Assembly: GCA_029962745.1 (NCBI GenBank)
Contig: CM057157.1
Location: 8,100,977 to 8,164,976, forward strand
Direction: 5' to 3'
Length of the DNA: 64,000 nt
Source of the DNA: Echinometra lucunter
Lineage: Eukaryota; Echinodermata; Echinoidea; Camarodonta; Echinometridae
A program made the position numbers and the translations under genes. The notes beneath the pieces are model-generated. The model was given only the letters and a program-made list of their open reading frames with translations, was not told where the DNA came from and made no database searches. This document shows positions 24,782 to 37,800 of this stretch, piece by piece. Position 1 is the first letter of the stretch. Each line of letters begins with the position of its first letter.

Positions 24782-27700
24782 CTAGAAATATTTCTGGAGT
24801 GGTTCTCCCAACGTCTTCTCAAGCTCTGAGACCACATCCTGACATCTCTGCTCCACCTCCTCCGATTCATCTGTCACAAAGATCACAGAAAAGACATCAT
24901 TAGTTTCACATATGAAATCAGGCAGGCATAATAAATCCATTGTCGTTCTTATTGTTCATCATGGCCAATGAAAGTGTTACAAGGAAGTTGATGAAGAATT
25001 GCATTCTGCAAATGTCTTTATCTTCACCGTCCATCTCATGCTGAAATACACTGCAACCCATAGCACCCATAGTGCCGACAAATGACAAAAGGAAGCAACT
25101 ATGTAGAATGAGTTTTCTAGTAAAAGAAGAAATCATATTACTTTTTTATGAAGAAATCTATGGAGTTGCTTCCTTTTGATATGTTTATATCTTAGAAATT
25201 GGGGGTCATGTGACCTTAGCATCTTCATTATCATGTAGAGCAAACAACATTTACCCCAAATCAAGAAAATGTCAATTTGGAAAAAAATCAGCGTTGATTC
25301 CTTTAGTCACTGGACATTAGCACACCATCCTTCACTTATTGTCTGAAGTTTTTGTTCAGACCATCCTACAATGCTCTTACACTATGTCTGGTCTTAAGTC
25401 ATGAAAATGGCAGATAACTTGTGATTCTTGTGATTTTTAACTTGTATGTTCTAACATCTACATGAAAATGTATTCACCCATGATTTGATTAATTCTTACA
25501 CTCAACACATTTTCCAACCTTGTACTGTGAGTTCAGCTAAGAGTGGAATGGTTTCAAGCAGGAAAACAAAAGGAAGTCTTCAACTCACATGAAACTGTAG
25601 AACTCTTTCACTTATTCATTGCATCATTTAACCCTAGATTTATTAACTCAATGTTTCTCCTTCACTTACCTTCCATGAGTTCTGCTAAGAATGGAATGGT
25701 TTCAGGCAGCAGAGACAAATAGTCTTCACCCAGCTGAGCATGAACGGCTTGTAGAACTGTGAGGGCAGCATAGCGAACCTGCAAAATGAAATGCATCCGT
25801 ACCATTGATATTAGTTCTCCTTATCCAAATGACAGAATGTACAACAAGGTTTATCAATTAATGACCATATTAGCCAGTTGTAAACTGAGTGACTGCACAA
25901 TTAAGTTCTCAGACAAGACATTCAACCTACAGCTCATGGAGAAATTCTTATGCTATTTTAGCAATATAAAATGGACATCAGTACTATAATCACCATCATC
26001 ATCATCATTATCATCATCATCATCATCATCACAATCACCATCATCATTGCAATCAGGACCATCATAATCAAAACTACCACCATCAACATCATCATTGCAA
26101 GCAGGACCATCATAATCAAAACTACACCATCAATATCATCACTACTACCACCATCATACTCATCATCATCATCATCACTGCCACCACCATCATAATCATC
26201 ATAATCATCATCACTGCCACCACCATCATAATCACCATAATCATCATTACCATCATCACTGCCACCACCATAATCATCATAATCATCATAATCATCATAA
26301 TCATCATAATCATCATCACTGCCACCACCATCATAATCATCATAATCATCATTACCATCATCACTGCCACCACCATCATAATCATCATCATCATCATCAC
26401 TGCCACCACCATCATAATCATCATAATTGTATGGTGGCCCTAAAATACGCTCGATAACAGGCCATGTGCGACGTAAACTTTACGACCTAGGCGCGAAATT
26501 CGCGATCTCAGTCACCAATTTCGTGACCCACGACCTGAAATTCATGTCCCGGTACCCGAAATTTGTGACTCGAGGTGCAAACTTTGCGACAAGGGTTGCA
26601 AACTTCACGCCCTGTAGTCGCAAAGTTCGTGCCTCGGGTCACGAATTTCACATCCCGGGTCATGAATTTCACATCCCGGGACATGAATTTCAGGTCGTGG
26701 ATCACAAATTGGTGACCGAGATCATCAATTTCGCGCCTAGGTCGTGAAGTTTGCGTCGGACATGGCCTGTCATCGAGTGTGCTTCAGGGCCAGCATATAA
26801 TTGTCATCACTATCATCATGGTCAGATGAGGATAACAGTTTAACATGTTGAGGATATCAGCTCTCACCTTCGGAGAGGAATTTCTTGTCTTGAGGAGGAT
26901 CTGATAATTGAGGGGTTGCCAGGTAGAGGGGTCTCTAGCAGCAACCATGAACTGAACAATGCATGGTGTCAGGTGACCTGTGATGCGTTCCTGGTATAAA
27001 TCATCCCCGCCTTGGGTATTCTCAATCTACAGAACAAAACAATAATTTGAATTGAATGGTTATATTTTTATTACAATAACAACATCTTGAACACATTCCA
27101 AAATAGCATTCAAACGACTGAATTGCTGGAAATGCTTGTAACATTATAAATATTCATAACAAGACTACACTGAAAAGCTGCATCATAATGATTATATACA
27201 TAAGGAATGGCAAATTTGATTTCTGCTACCAAAAACAGTACATGAGCTTTAATCCCTCAAATTCAATCCGCAATACACATACCTGATCTACAAGAGGCTG
27301 CATAAGCTTCTCAAACCTCTCCTTGCTCACAAAGTCTCCCTTGTCATAATGGAAGCACTTGTGAAGACAATCTAGGGCATACCCCAGCAGACTGGCAGAC
27401 TTCTCTTTATCATGGGTATCCTCAAAGAATGGTTTGTCTGCAAGGGGGGAAAAGTGGACGAATAAAATGCTATATTCCTGAAGCAGTAATTTTCATGGAG
27501 AGCAACAAATTAGCACACACTAAAAATTTTTTTTCCTACAGACTGAAGACTCAATACCTCTTTGACAAAAAAAACTTTGAAAAGACTAATGCACAATGAA
27601 CGTCAAGAAGACACATCCTTTTAAAATGAAGGCTTGATCAGACATCTTCCATTTCTAATTGTGACATAAGTTTCCTTTCTATAATGTCACCAGCATCAAC

Positions 27701-28874
27701 CATTACAAAAACAAGACATGCTCTATACATTTTGTTCTGCATGAACAAAGACAGGACATTAAAATTTCAAGAGATATTCCTCCAATATGTTTGATTAAAT
27801 GATTACCATAATCACAACACATTTTCCAGGATTTTCATTCTTATGCCAGAATGTTTTTGCCAATTTTCCAGAGTCATAGATCCTTTGCGAAACGTGTACT
27901 TTTGACAAACCTGTTTTGATGACATTGTTTGCATCCAAAAGCCCTGCAATGTTTGCCACAAGATGACCAGCAAACAAACAGAAGAGACTCTTCAGCTTCT
28001 CTGCTATACTGTCTGACAGACGATAGAAAGTCAGCAGTCTGTCTGGGTTGTTGCTTCGTGTTGCCCACTCATACACCTGATGAAATATGAGAAAATATTT
28101 ATTACAGTAAATATGACTTAAATCATGTAACAAAAAACTGGGAATATTTTGTGAAAACCTGCTCTACAGGACAACTGATTTTTAAATGTGAACTGTAAAG
28201 ATTGTCAGGTTCTGGAACATGTTTGTTCTTTGTAAAAGGAATCATATGTCACCAAGCCAAGCTATGAGAATTACATGTAAATATTTGAGCAAGTTTCAAG
28301 TTTCAATCTTATAACCCCCCCCCCCCCCCCCCCCATGCTTTAACTTTTCTCTCAATGGAATCCAGGGTGCCGTTGCACAAAAACTTGCTATTATAGTAAC
28401 TTTGCTATCAATGGTAACTACCATGGTAACAATGCTCAACAGCCAATCAAAATCCAGTATTCTATGAAAGTTACTATTAATGGCAAAGTTACTATAATAA
28501 CAAGTTTTATGCAACGGCACCAGAGCAGATAACTCTATTCTGAATGGCTTTGCCTGATCAAACTTGGATCTTGCATAAAAGCAATGTATGATAACATTAA
28601 AAATCTTTCATAAGGAAAACTTTTCTATTTATATATCCACAAGTGCACACTTGAGGAAAGAAAATATTTCATATGTTCCACTAACAACAGACACAAAAAC
28701 ATTAACCAATATTTACAAGAATATTTGGTTATTCCTGAGATGCTTCTGCATGATTCCATCCTTCCTTACCTTGAGAAACATAGGTCTGAATGTAGCTTCT
28801 GAGAGTTTCATCACCATGGTGTTTACAGCTTCAATCACATGACCTTCAATGTTTGACACCTCTTCTAGTGTACT
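24782..28874 (-). CDS. HEATR1: HEATR1 exons 39-44 (residues about 1950-2209), C-terminal domain
   Basis: Exons: 28770-28874, 27911-28076, 27283-27437, 26868-27026, 25670-25778, 24782-24870. They carry the BP28CT region: [65 protein letters not shown]. Then comes [20 protein letters not shown] and the end [17 protein letters not shown] to [10 protein letters not shown] minus-strand AATAAA (24776-24771) begins five bases after the stop, so the 3' UTR may be very short. Confidence 0.95.
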
Positions 28875-31800
28875 CTGAAATATCAGGTAAATATGATAGA
28901 TTGTGAGCTGAAAGTAACCTTTACCACAAATACATGTAAGCATGACAAATTATGATGTACAAACAGTCAGTTGAAGAAAAACAGAAAAAATAAGTGACCC
29001 ACTAGGGTACGTTCAACACACCTTTCGATGTAACACAAAACTGCAACCGGCAAAAGATTTGCTAGACCCTACTCAGTGTTAAGCCATTTCAGGGATTCTA
29101 GCCTCGTGTGGGTTGATCTTCTTTTCTTCTAATCAATCATATTCCAATTAAACCTAAATTATAAGTACTGCAACATTGATTCTTACCTAGATAACTCCAA
29201 CAGACATGATCACTATACAAGAACCCTCCATTATTATTATCATAATATCAAAGTATACTGTGCCTGAGCAACTGTATTAACATGGGTGAAATGAATAATT
29301 TTTGGTTACAGAACACAAGTGATCTATATAGGACCATTCATCATAAGAACAACCAATCACAAACTCACTTTGTAAGAAAGATATGCTGTGTCTAACAATC
29401 CTTTGCCTGCAGATTGACACTGGCAAATCATTAAGGTTCTTTAACCCATTTATGACAGAGGTCCACATTTTGTGGTTTAACCTAATATCTTTTGATGCAA
29501 AGCTCTAAAAATCATACCAAATACATGAGCAGAAAGAGCAAAAAATTCTACACAAACTGTGCCCATTTTGGTTGCATCACTATTCGTTGTTTGATGCTGA
29601 AATTTTTTTAAAGGAAAATAAGCATTAGAATCCTTAAATTGGCAATGTGATAGAAGGTTTAAAATAACCGTTTTCCCCTGCAAATTGGCAACTTTATGAC
29701 TTCTCATCATACATCCTGTCAATTTATATTTATTTCAGATACATGATGTTTTGTAAGAAAAATGTAGCAATAAAAGAAAAATGTTGGTGTTGCCAATTTG
29801 AAGAATAAAAACTGATCAAATTAGGCTTTATATAAATCCTGTCACAAATGGGTTAACATGGGTGACATGAATAATTTTTGGTTACAGAACACGAGTGATC
29901 TATATAGGACCATTCATCATAAGAACAACCAATGACAAACTCACTCTGTCAGAAAGATGTGCTGTGTCTAACAAGCCCTTGCCTGCAGATTGACACTGGC
30001 AAATCATTAAGGTTCTTTAAACAGGGGCCAAATAGGGTCAAGTGACTAGATTTACCTCTCTATGTGTTGACCTGTAGTCCAGTGCTTGCAGGAAGAGACT
30101 GACCGTAGCATGGTGGTGACTCAACAGATCCTCCTTGGGAAGCTGGTCAAGATGGTCACTCAGGATGGACATGAGAGGGCCAATGCTGGTCTGAAAAATT
30201 ACCATAAAAAATCATGTCGAATAAACTTTTTATCTGTGGCGGCGTAGTCAAGCTTCAGAAAAGTTTACAGTTCTCATTCTTTGTAAATGTTCACATGCAT
30301 ACAGTTTGAAAGCTACATTCCACAGCTTATCAATGATGGACTGAGAGTACTATGTCAATCATACATCAAGGGGAAGAGGGCTAAAGCTATGCTATAGTCC
30401 AGAAAAAGGGTGGGACTTGGCACATGTAGCAATAAACAAAGGACCAAAGAAGTACTCTATTTTCAGGCTAAAAACCCTAAATTACAGTAGAGTAAAATTG
30501 TAAAAGCATTTGCATCAAATCATGCACCAATACTAACTCCATTTGATATTACTTTACAGATATTACTTTACAGATTTGAAGTGCAAAAAGCTCATTGTCT
30601 GTATACTTTATCAACTAAATTCACAATTAATAACAGGTTCCGTGCAACCTACCGGACTGGTTGACACATTGATCTTGTAGCACTCGCTGACAGCAGGGAT
30701 GAGAACCCTAGGGGGCAATGCTGTAGAGAGCTGGTGACGACAAGCCTTGAGACGCAACATGAGCTGAGACTTCTCTTCGTCCTGACGTTCACCAGATAGA
30801 TGACACACCTGGGAAAACAAAAGGAATAAAATCATACATTCTCTATTTCACCAAGTACAAAGTTACAGCATTATACAGATTTGGTAGGATGAAAGAATTC
30901 TGTATATGAAGAATACATAACTTCAAAATGCTGAATATTTGCATGTTGGCGACGGAATGGAATGCTCCACAAGAAGCACAGAGTATGTGTTGGTAAAGTT
31001 TGAAATTGTCACCGAATGCCAAGACCTTAGTATAATATTCATTCTATATTACAATCATAAAACAGCATAAAACTAGCATGATGTACATGACCATTACAAC
31101 AAACACTAAATAAATAGATAGGGAGAAAATAAGAGTTATCACCTGTTCAAGTAATTGACCTAGGTATGGACTGAGAAAGTGAGGTAATGTCTCCAAGATC
31201 TTCTGAATGGCTGTCACTGTGCTCAGGAGATGAAGGTCAGAACTGAAAACACAATGAGAAAGAAATATTTAATTACACAAAAAATATTCTAAATTAAGTG
31301 ATGTAAAAGGGGATTTTTTTTTTTTTTTGAGGGGGGGGGGGGGGGAGAGGAAGGAGGGAGGACTTCTGACCTATGTACCCCAAAATCTAATCAGATCATC
31401 TACCTATGGTGAGGCAAACTAGCACCCATTTTGAAGTTCATACTTCAAACAGTTCTTGAGATTATCAAGGCAAAAAACCTGAAATTTCAGTAACTGACCT
31501 CTGTGACCTTTGACCTGCATGCACTTAAATATAATCAGATCGTCTTCCTATGGTGATACATGCTGGACCAAGTTCGTATAGTTCATACATCAAGCTGCTT
31601 TTTAGATATTGCGATAACAAAAAAGTAGGATGAACAGATGATCAACCCCAAAACATAATACCTCCAGAACCAACTTCAGTGGGTGGAGGCATAAAAATGA
31701 AGGTAATTTCTGGATATTTTAATGGAAAATGATTATAATCAAAAAGCTGAAGAGAACGAAAATCAAACATTATTAGACATCTTATGAAAAGAAGAGTAAA

Positions 31801-34800
31801 ATGACCCCATACTAAGGGTTATCATGAGAGAGTAAACTAACCTTGTTACTTGGGCCTTGGTTGAGAGTGCATCCAGTAGAGGTGGCATGAATCGACTCAG
31901 GTATGGTATAGCATGTGCCTTCAGACTACTCACTGCTTCAGCTAGGCACAACAACCCACTAGCAATCACCTGTCAAATACGTGAAGGGAAAGTGTGCAGT
32001 ACTCATTATAAATTCATTTGTTTCTTAACTCGTTGAACACTAAGACTGAGATAACTCAGGCTAGGGTCTATGGCAAATGTGTGTCATACTGAAATCAAAC
32101 TGTGCTCAATAAGTTAACATATATTTCCCCAAACTAGAGTACTTGGTGGGAAAATAGATATTCTTCAAGACCTTGATGGTCCCATGTATGATCATGGTTT
32201 GGCTGTCTAAGACCTTTTACTAGTGTTTCATCAAAAGTTTTCTGTGGACTCCCCTTTGAGAATTAACAACAACAAAATGACCCTTATTCAAACTTTATGC
32301 CCAAACTCGGGCTAGGATCTACTAAAACTGTGTGTTGTACTGAAATCAAATCACGCTCAAAAGGTTAATACCTTAGAAATCATGTATGTCACAGATGCAC
32401 AAAGATTATTTCATTTTTGAAGGCGGAATGACAAGACAATGCCTTTTCTCAGCTATAATTATTCAAACATTCTTTAAAGTTAGAATCCTCCCATAGTTTA
32501 AGGGGTGATAATCTTTTTTTTTTTTTTCTGATACCTACTTAACTATTCCAGAATAGAAACTGACTGATTAAGCCCATGTCACATTTTTTTTTTTTTTTTC
32601 AAAACAAAAAAACACTATGTCACTTCTTATATGACAACTACACTGATGCATTCCTACCTGGTTATTGCCCTGTGTTTCCATGACAACATCAAGAGCGACC
32701 TCCATCACCTTTGCAAACTCCTTACGGTGTTCACTGCCAAACAACTTGCAGAGTAACTTCAAACTGTAGAGGGCAGTCTGACGATTGATGTCCAATTCTT
32801 CCGATTCTGCTTGGCTCTCCCGAGATGACTTCGCTATTGCAACCAGGGTATCCAGCATGCCAAGAAGCATAGTAGCCTTTTCATAATGAACAAAAAAAAA
32901 AAAAAACACAAGACACACGTGAACATAAGGTGGGTTCTAGAATGCAGAGAGGACATACAAGATGATGCCTTGACATATATTCAAAAAAGACAGTGTGAGA
33001 TAGCCGTCTGTACACAGGTGAGGAGAAAAGGAGGGTGCATTAAATAAAATTTATTTGCACACGATGGTGCTTTAATCAATTTGAATATGCATGTTATCAT
33101 AATCCAAGCAGCTTTCATATGAAGAATAAAAGACAGGAACAAATTATTCATAACTTGCTTGCAACAACGTGTCTCAGATTTTGCAATACAAGAGATATGA
33201 CAAAATTAATACATGAATCAATTCTGCTCTTTATATTTTCTTTTTAATATCATATAGCTTTTCAAAACATAAATAATTGTGGCAAAGAGTGAAACGGAAT
33301 ACACAAACACTTATGGACGGTGAAATGAAACCCCCCACGTCAAATGAGAAAGAAGAATAACCAAGGCAAGGGGAGAAAAGGATGAAATTTGTTACCTCTT
33401 CCTCTTCAAATCCTTCCTTATTTTGGATGAGTTTGTTGTTGAGTAGCTCCATAGCTTTCCTCCTGACTGTTGGGAGACGGTTGCCGAGGAGACCAGAAAC
33501 CACTCCTATAAACACCTTGGCTGGTAGCAAGTAGTTGACCTGATCAAAGGAATGATTGGAAGTAGTTCATTGCATCAACATCATCAAAATCATCTACATG
33601 TACATAGAAAATGAAGACCCCTGACATCAGTAAAGACCATACATCAATATGTATGACACAAGAATAAAGCAGTAGTTTTTGAAGAGATTTTTATACAAAT
33701 TTATATTTTCCCAAGAATGTAAGTGAAAACCATTATTTCTTTACTTCCTTTTGATCACACCGAGTATGAAGTACCCACTTAAATCTATAATTTGACATAG
33801 TGAGAGCCAGAGAGGCAACATCTCTTTGTAAAAATATAAGTAGATGTCCTTCCAGCCCACCAACAGGCCATTGCTACAATGTAATCAACCATATTCTCTG
33901 ATGATGTTAAACACCTGGACCTGAAAAGAACACATTACATGGATACAAAACAAAAGAAATCAAAGAATCAAATTCTGAACAGATTAATCTCTACCTTGTC
34001 TAAGACATCATATGCCTTGTGTAAGAGAGCCCTCCAGAACTTGGCCGTGTTTGGATCAGTGTTATCTTGGATACAGTGAGCTACATGTGTGATGTAACAC
34101 AGCGTCTGCTCAAGAAGCCTGTATGTAATGTGAACAGAGATTCATATAGTAAGAAATTGTGGATTCTACATTTTCATCACCAAGGCTCGCTTCTTAATAC
34201 AACATCAATGCCATGATGGAAAATCCTTAGATGTACAAAATACTTCGCACAATCTGGAACCTGATTTGCAAATTGCTGCACTTGTTTTTAATACAGCTTA
34301 ACTAGGTATCCTTAAACTTTTGGACAATGTGTTCTTGTGACAACAAATCTAAAGTTTATTGAGTGGGTTCACATGCTTTATGAAAATTATTCAATCAAGC
34401 ACAATTCTTCAAATCACTACAAGAAAAAAATGAAATGTTGCTGAAATACATTGTACAGTACAGTGTATTACATACTTAAACTGCATGATACATCTACTTA
34501 CCTCTGATAAAGAGCTTGCATTGCAGCAGACTTCTCCTCCGATAGATTGACAAGCTGTAAAAAAGTCAAGGTAACTAATTAATTTTCAAAGAAATGAATG
34601 ATGTAGGTGAGACCATCAGACTATCATAATTCATGGAATCAAATACAAATATTTCAACATTTGTAAATCTTTAAAAATGTAATAAAGAACTCATTGGGTA
34701 CAAGCAGAACATGACAGAAAATACATTAATGTCTCGAACTAACAGGACAGAACAATTTTCATAACCCAATATGCTCAGGTGACAATTTTCAAAGGAATTA

Positions 34801-37800
34801 GAGAGGGAAAATAATAACTCTCAAGAAGAATCTAAATGGAGATGTTGTGAAATTCTGTATACCACTGAAAACACACATGCTCAAGTTTTTCAACATGCAC
34901 TTATCAGAGTATACTGCATTACTACACAGAAAGTAAAATTCAAACAATATAACTGTAAAGTAAGTGACAACAGGCCAAGCATGCGCTCTGATAAGTACAT
35001 GTCGAGAAGCTTTAGTATGTATGTTGTTTATGCTATTCTCGCATTCTGCAGTACTAAACATCTCTTCACAAATCTGTACGCTGCATCATACCTGAGCAAT
35101 GAACGGATCACTGGTAAGAAGATGAGACAAGAATCCAACAGAAGTGAACTTGAAGTGTCTAAGCTGCCTTGGACTGTGAGACTCTTGATCAAAGATGAGG
35201 TCTTGTGTCGCGCCCTTTGACCCTGGAGTCATTCCTGCTGAACGAGTTGATCTGGTGAAGTGAGAAGGTGTTTTGGGGGCACCTAGGCAAGAAAAATAAG
35301 GAAAGTAAAAAATTAAGTTTTCATGACTGAATGATAATCAAACTTTTTCATCCATATGAATCCTAAAAACAATGTAAAATTGTTAAAAATAGTGGGATAT
35401 CATAATACAGTATTGTGTTTGTTATCATTGCAACCTTCTTTGTCAAGATTTCAGGCATCATAATCATCATAATCATCACCATCATCCTCCTCCTCATCAT
35501 CAACAACATCATCATCATCTTATCTAATGTGCTCACAATTAAGAACTCTATGAGAAACCTCAATAATATAATCATCAATTCCTTTGACTTAGTATTCACC
35601 TTCTTTGTTTGCCTTGAGAGTTGACAGGTATGCAAGCATCTTGGTCAGACTAATCACTTGGATCTCAGGATCAAAATGATGACAGAGTGTCAACCAGAAC
35701 TCTAGATTCCTTCCAGGACCCTGAATATGGAAGGTGCAACAGGACAATAGTGAGAGTGTATCTGCTTCAAAATATACCAAGACACTTTAACAAAATGTAT
35801 ACATATTACATTACAAATATTCAATAAGAATAAAAGTTTTAATGTAAAAAGTGTGTATTTTGTTACTAGAGAAGTCCATGTCTACCCAGTACATATTTTA
35901 GACTGTAATCATCCATAACTAATAAAAAATGAGACATCATACATTTTTATTCAAACCACCATGAAGAACTGTGCATGTTATGAAGATGACAGCAGGTTAA
36001 ATGAAGTGTGTGACACTTGGCAAATTCCTTGTCTGTCACATTTTCATTTTTTTTTTTAATGTTAACCCATAGCAGTACAGAGCTTTCTTGAGGTCTAAAT
36101 AAATCATCTTAAATCCTCAAATTGGCAACAAAAATTTATTTTTTCCATGCTTACATAACTTCAAAAAATAAATATGGATATAACATGAAACAAAATGAAT
36201 TATAATTATCAAATTTAATCAGAAATTGCCAATTTGAACACAGAAATAGTGATTATGTATTATTTATTGTGTTGCCAATTTACAGAGTTTAATGATTAGT
36301 TACAATTAAACTGCTCTAATTCGAGAATGCCACAACATACAGCATTGGGAATGGGCTCAAATTTTTCAGTGAATTTTTCTCTTTCTGCTCATGTATAATG
36401 TGTAATGCCCAGCATTCTGTACCAACAGATACTGCAAATGTGTCTCCTAAAGGAGACGCTGTACCTCTATGGGTTAAGTCAACTATCATATTTTTAGTTA
36501 TTCTGGTAAAACACACTTTACTATAGGCTAACCCTACAAACAAAAAGCAAGAGCCTCACTTGTTCGAAAATTACCAGCAGTCAATGAAGACTCTAATGCT
36601 TTCATGTAGAGAACAAGAGAAGAATAAAGGTGTGAGAAAGAAAATACTGAAACCTGCTACAGAATTCCAGGCAAAATGGCAAGACTTAGAGAGCACAAAT
36701 CAAGACTTATCTATCATACCTTGGTCTCTGATTCTTCTGGTAGCATGGCTGTTGCTCCTTTGGTGACATACCCTCCTATGAGGAGCAGGATGACCCTCCA
36801 GAGGTATTCCTCTCCACCTACAGACTGTACCAGGTGGGTGAAGAGAGGTAGACGACGATGCTCTGGGATGTGAGGGAAGGCATCCACAAAGGTCTGCATC
36901 ACCATGGTGACAACATCCTCCAGGTTGCCTGCCAGAGAGGATGGCAGAGACTGGTCCTTGCTTGCCTATAGAAGAGGAGAATGAGGGGAAAAGAAAATAT
37001 AAGAGTGGAAACCTTGATTCACTGCTGTCATATTCCAGTTTGTATCTGTTCTTAATTAGAAAATTTAACTTGTCTTTAACCAGTAGCCTACTGGAGCCGG
37101 GTGACACCTGTATTAAGCCTATTTGAAGGAGAGAATTCAGTAGACAACAGGTTAAGTTTGCTGACAATCTTATCTTATCAACAGTGCAACAGCACAAAAG
37201 GTGTCAGTATGTTTCCTTCTCTTACTAGTATTCAATTCACTAACTTTTTACTGGAGGAAAACACTTTTCCCTTCCCCTTTTTTGTTTCATAAATTGTAAG
37301 TAATTATGATATTATGCAATCAATACAATTACGTAGTATTTTGCTATTTCTGTAACTGTACATAACCTGTACATACATGTACATGAAAATAGTAAAACAC
37401 CATCTTGTTTGAGATTAGCAATGAGCTGGACATGACTAAAGCTTGGATTATCTTCTTGTGTTCAAATGTATCCATAATTGCAAGAAAAGTGAGTGTGTTT
37501 CTATGCTTACCTTGACTAGAGCAGGAATGACTGTCTGCACTGTCTTGTGGATGATCTGGAAGCTATGGCTGTCATCCTGACGTAGAAGGCTTGCTCCCAT
37601 GAAAGTAAAGATTGCCATGATGTTATGCAACACATGCTCCTAAGTAATAGGAAAGAGAAAATAAATATATGAACTGCTTGCTTTGATCCAAGCACATGAT
37701 ATTTGGAAAATCAGTTTAACCCATTCGTGACAGAGGTCCACATTTTGTGGTTTGGCCTAATATCTTTTGATGCAAAGCCCTAAAAATCATACCAAATACA

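Noticed and set aside
24328..24903. 191-codon plus-strand frame
   Set aside because: It runs antisense over the last HEATR1 exon and AT-rich 3' DNA, and has no recognisable domain.
26427..26747. A 106-codon frame with a 7-residue period (GHEFHIP repeats)
   Set aside because: The period equals one 21-bp unit of the foldback element; no start or splice context. Kept as a DNA-level repeat.
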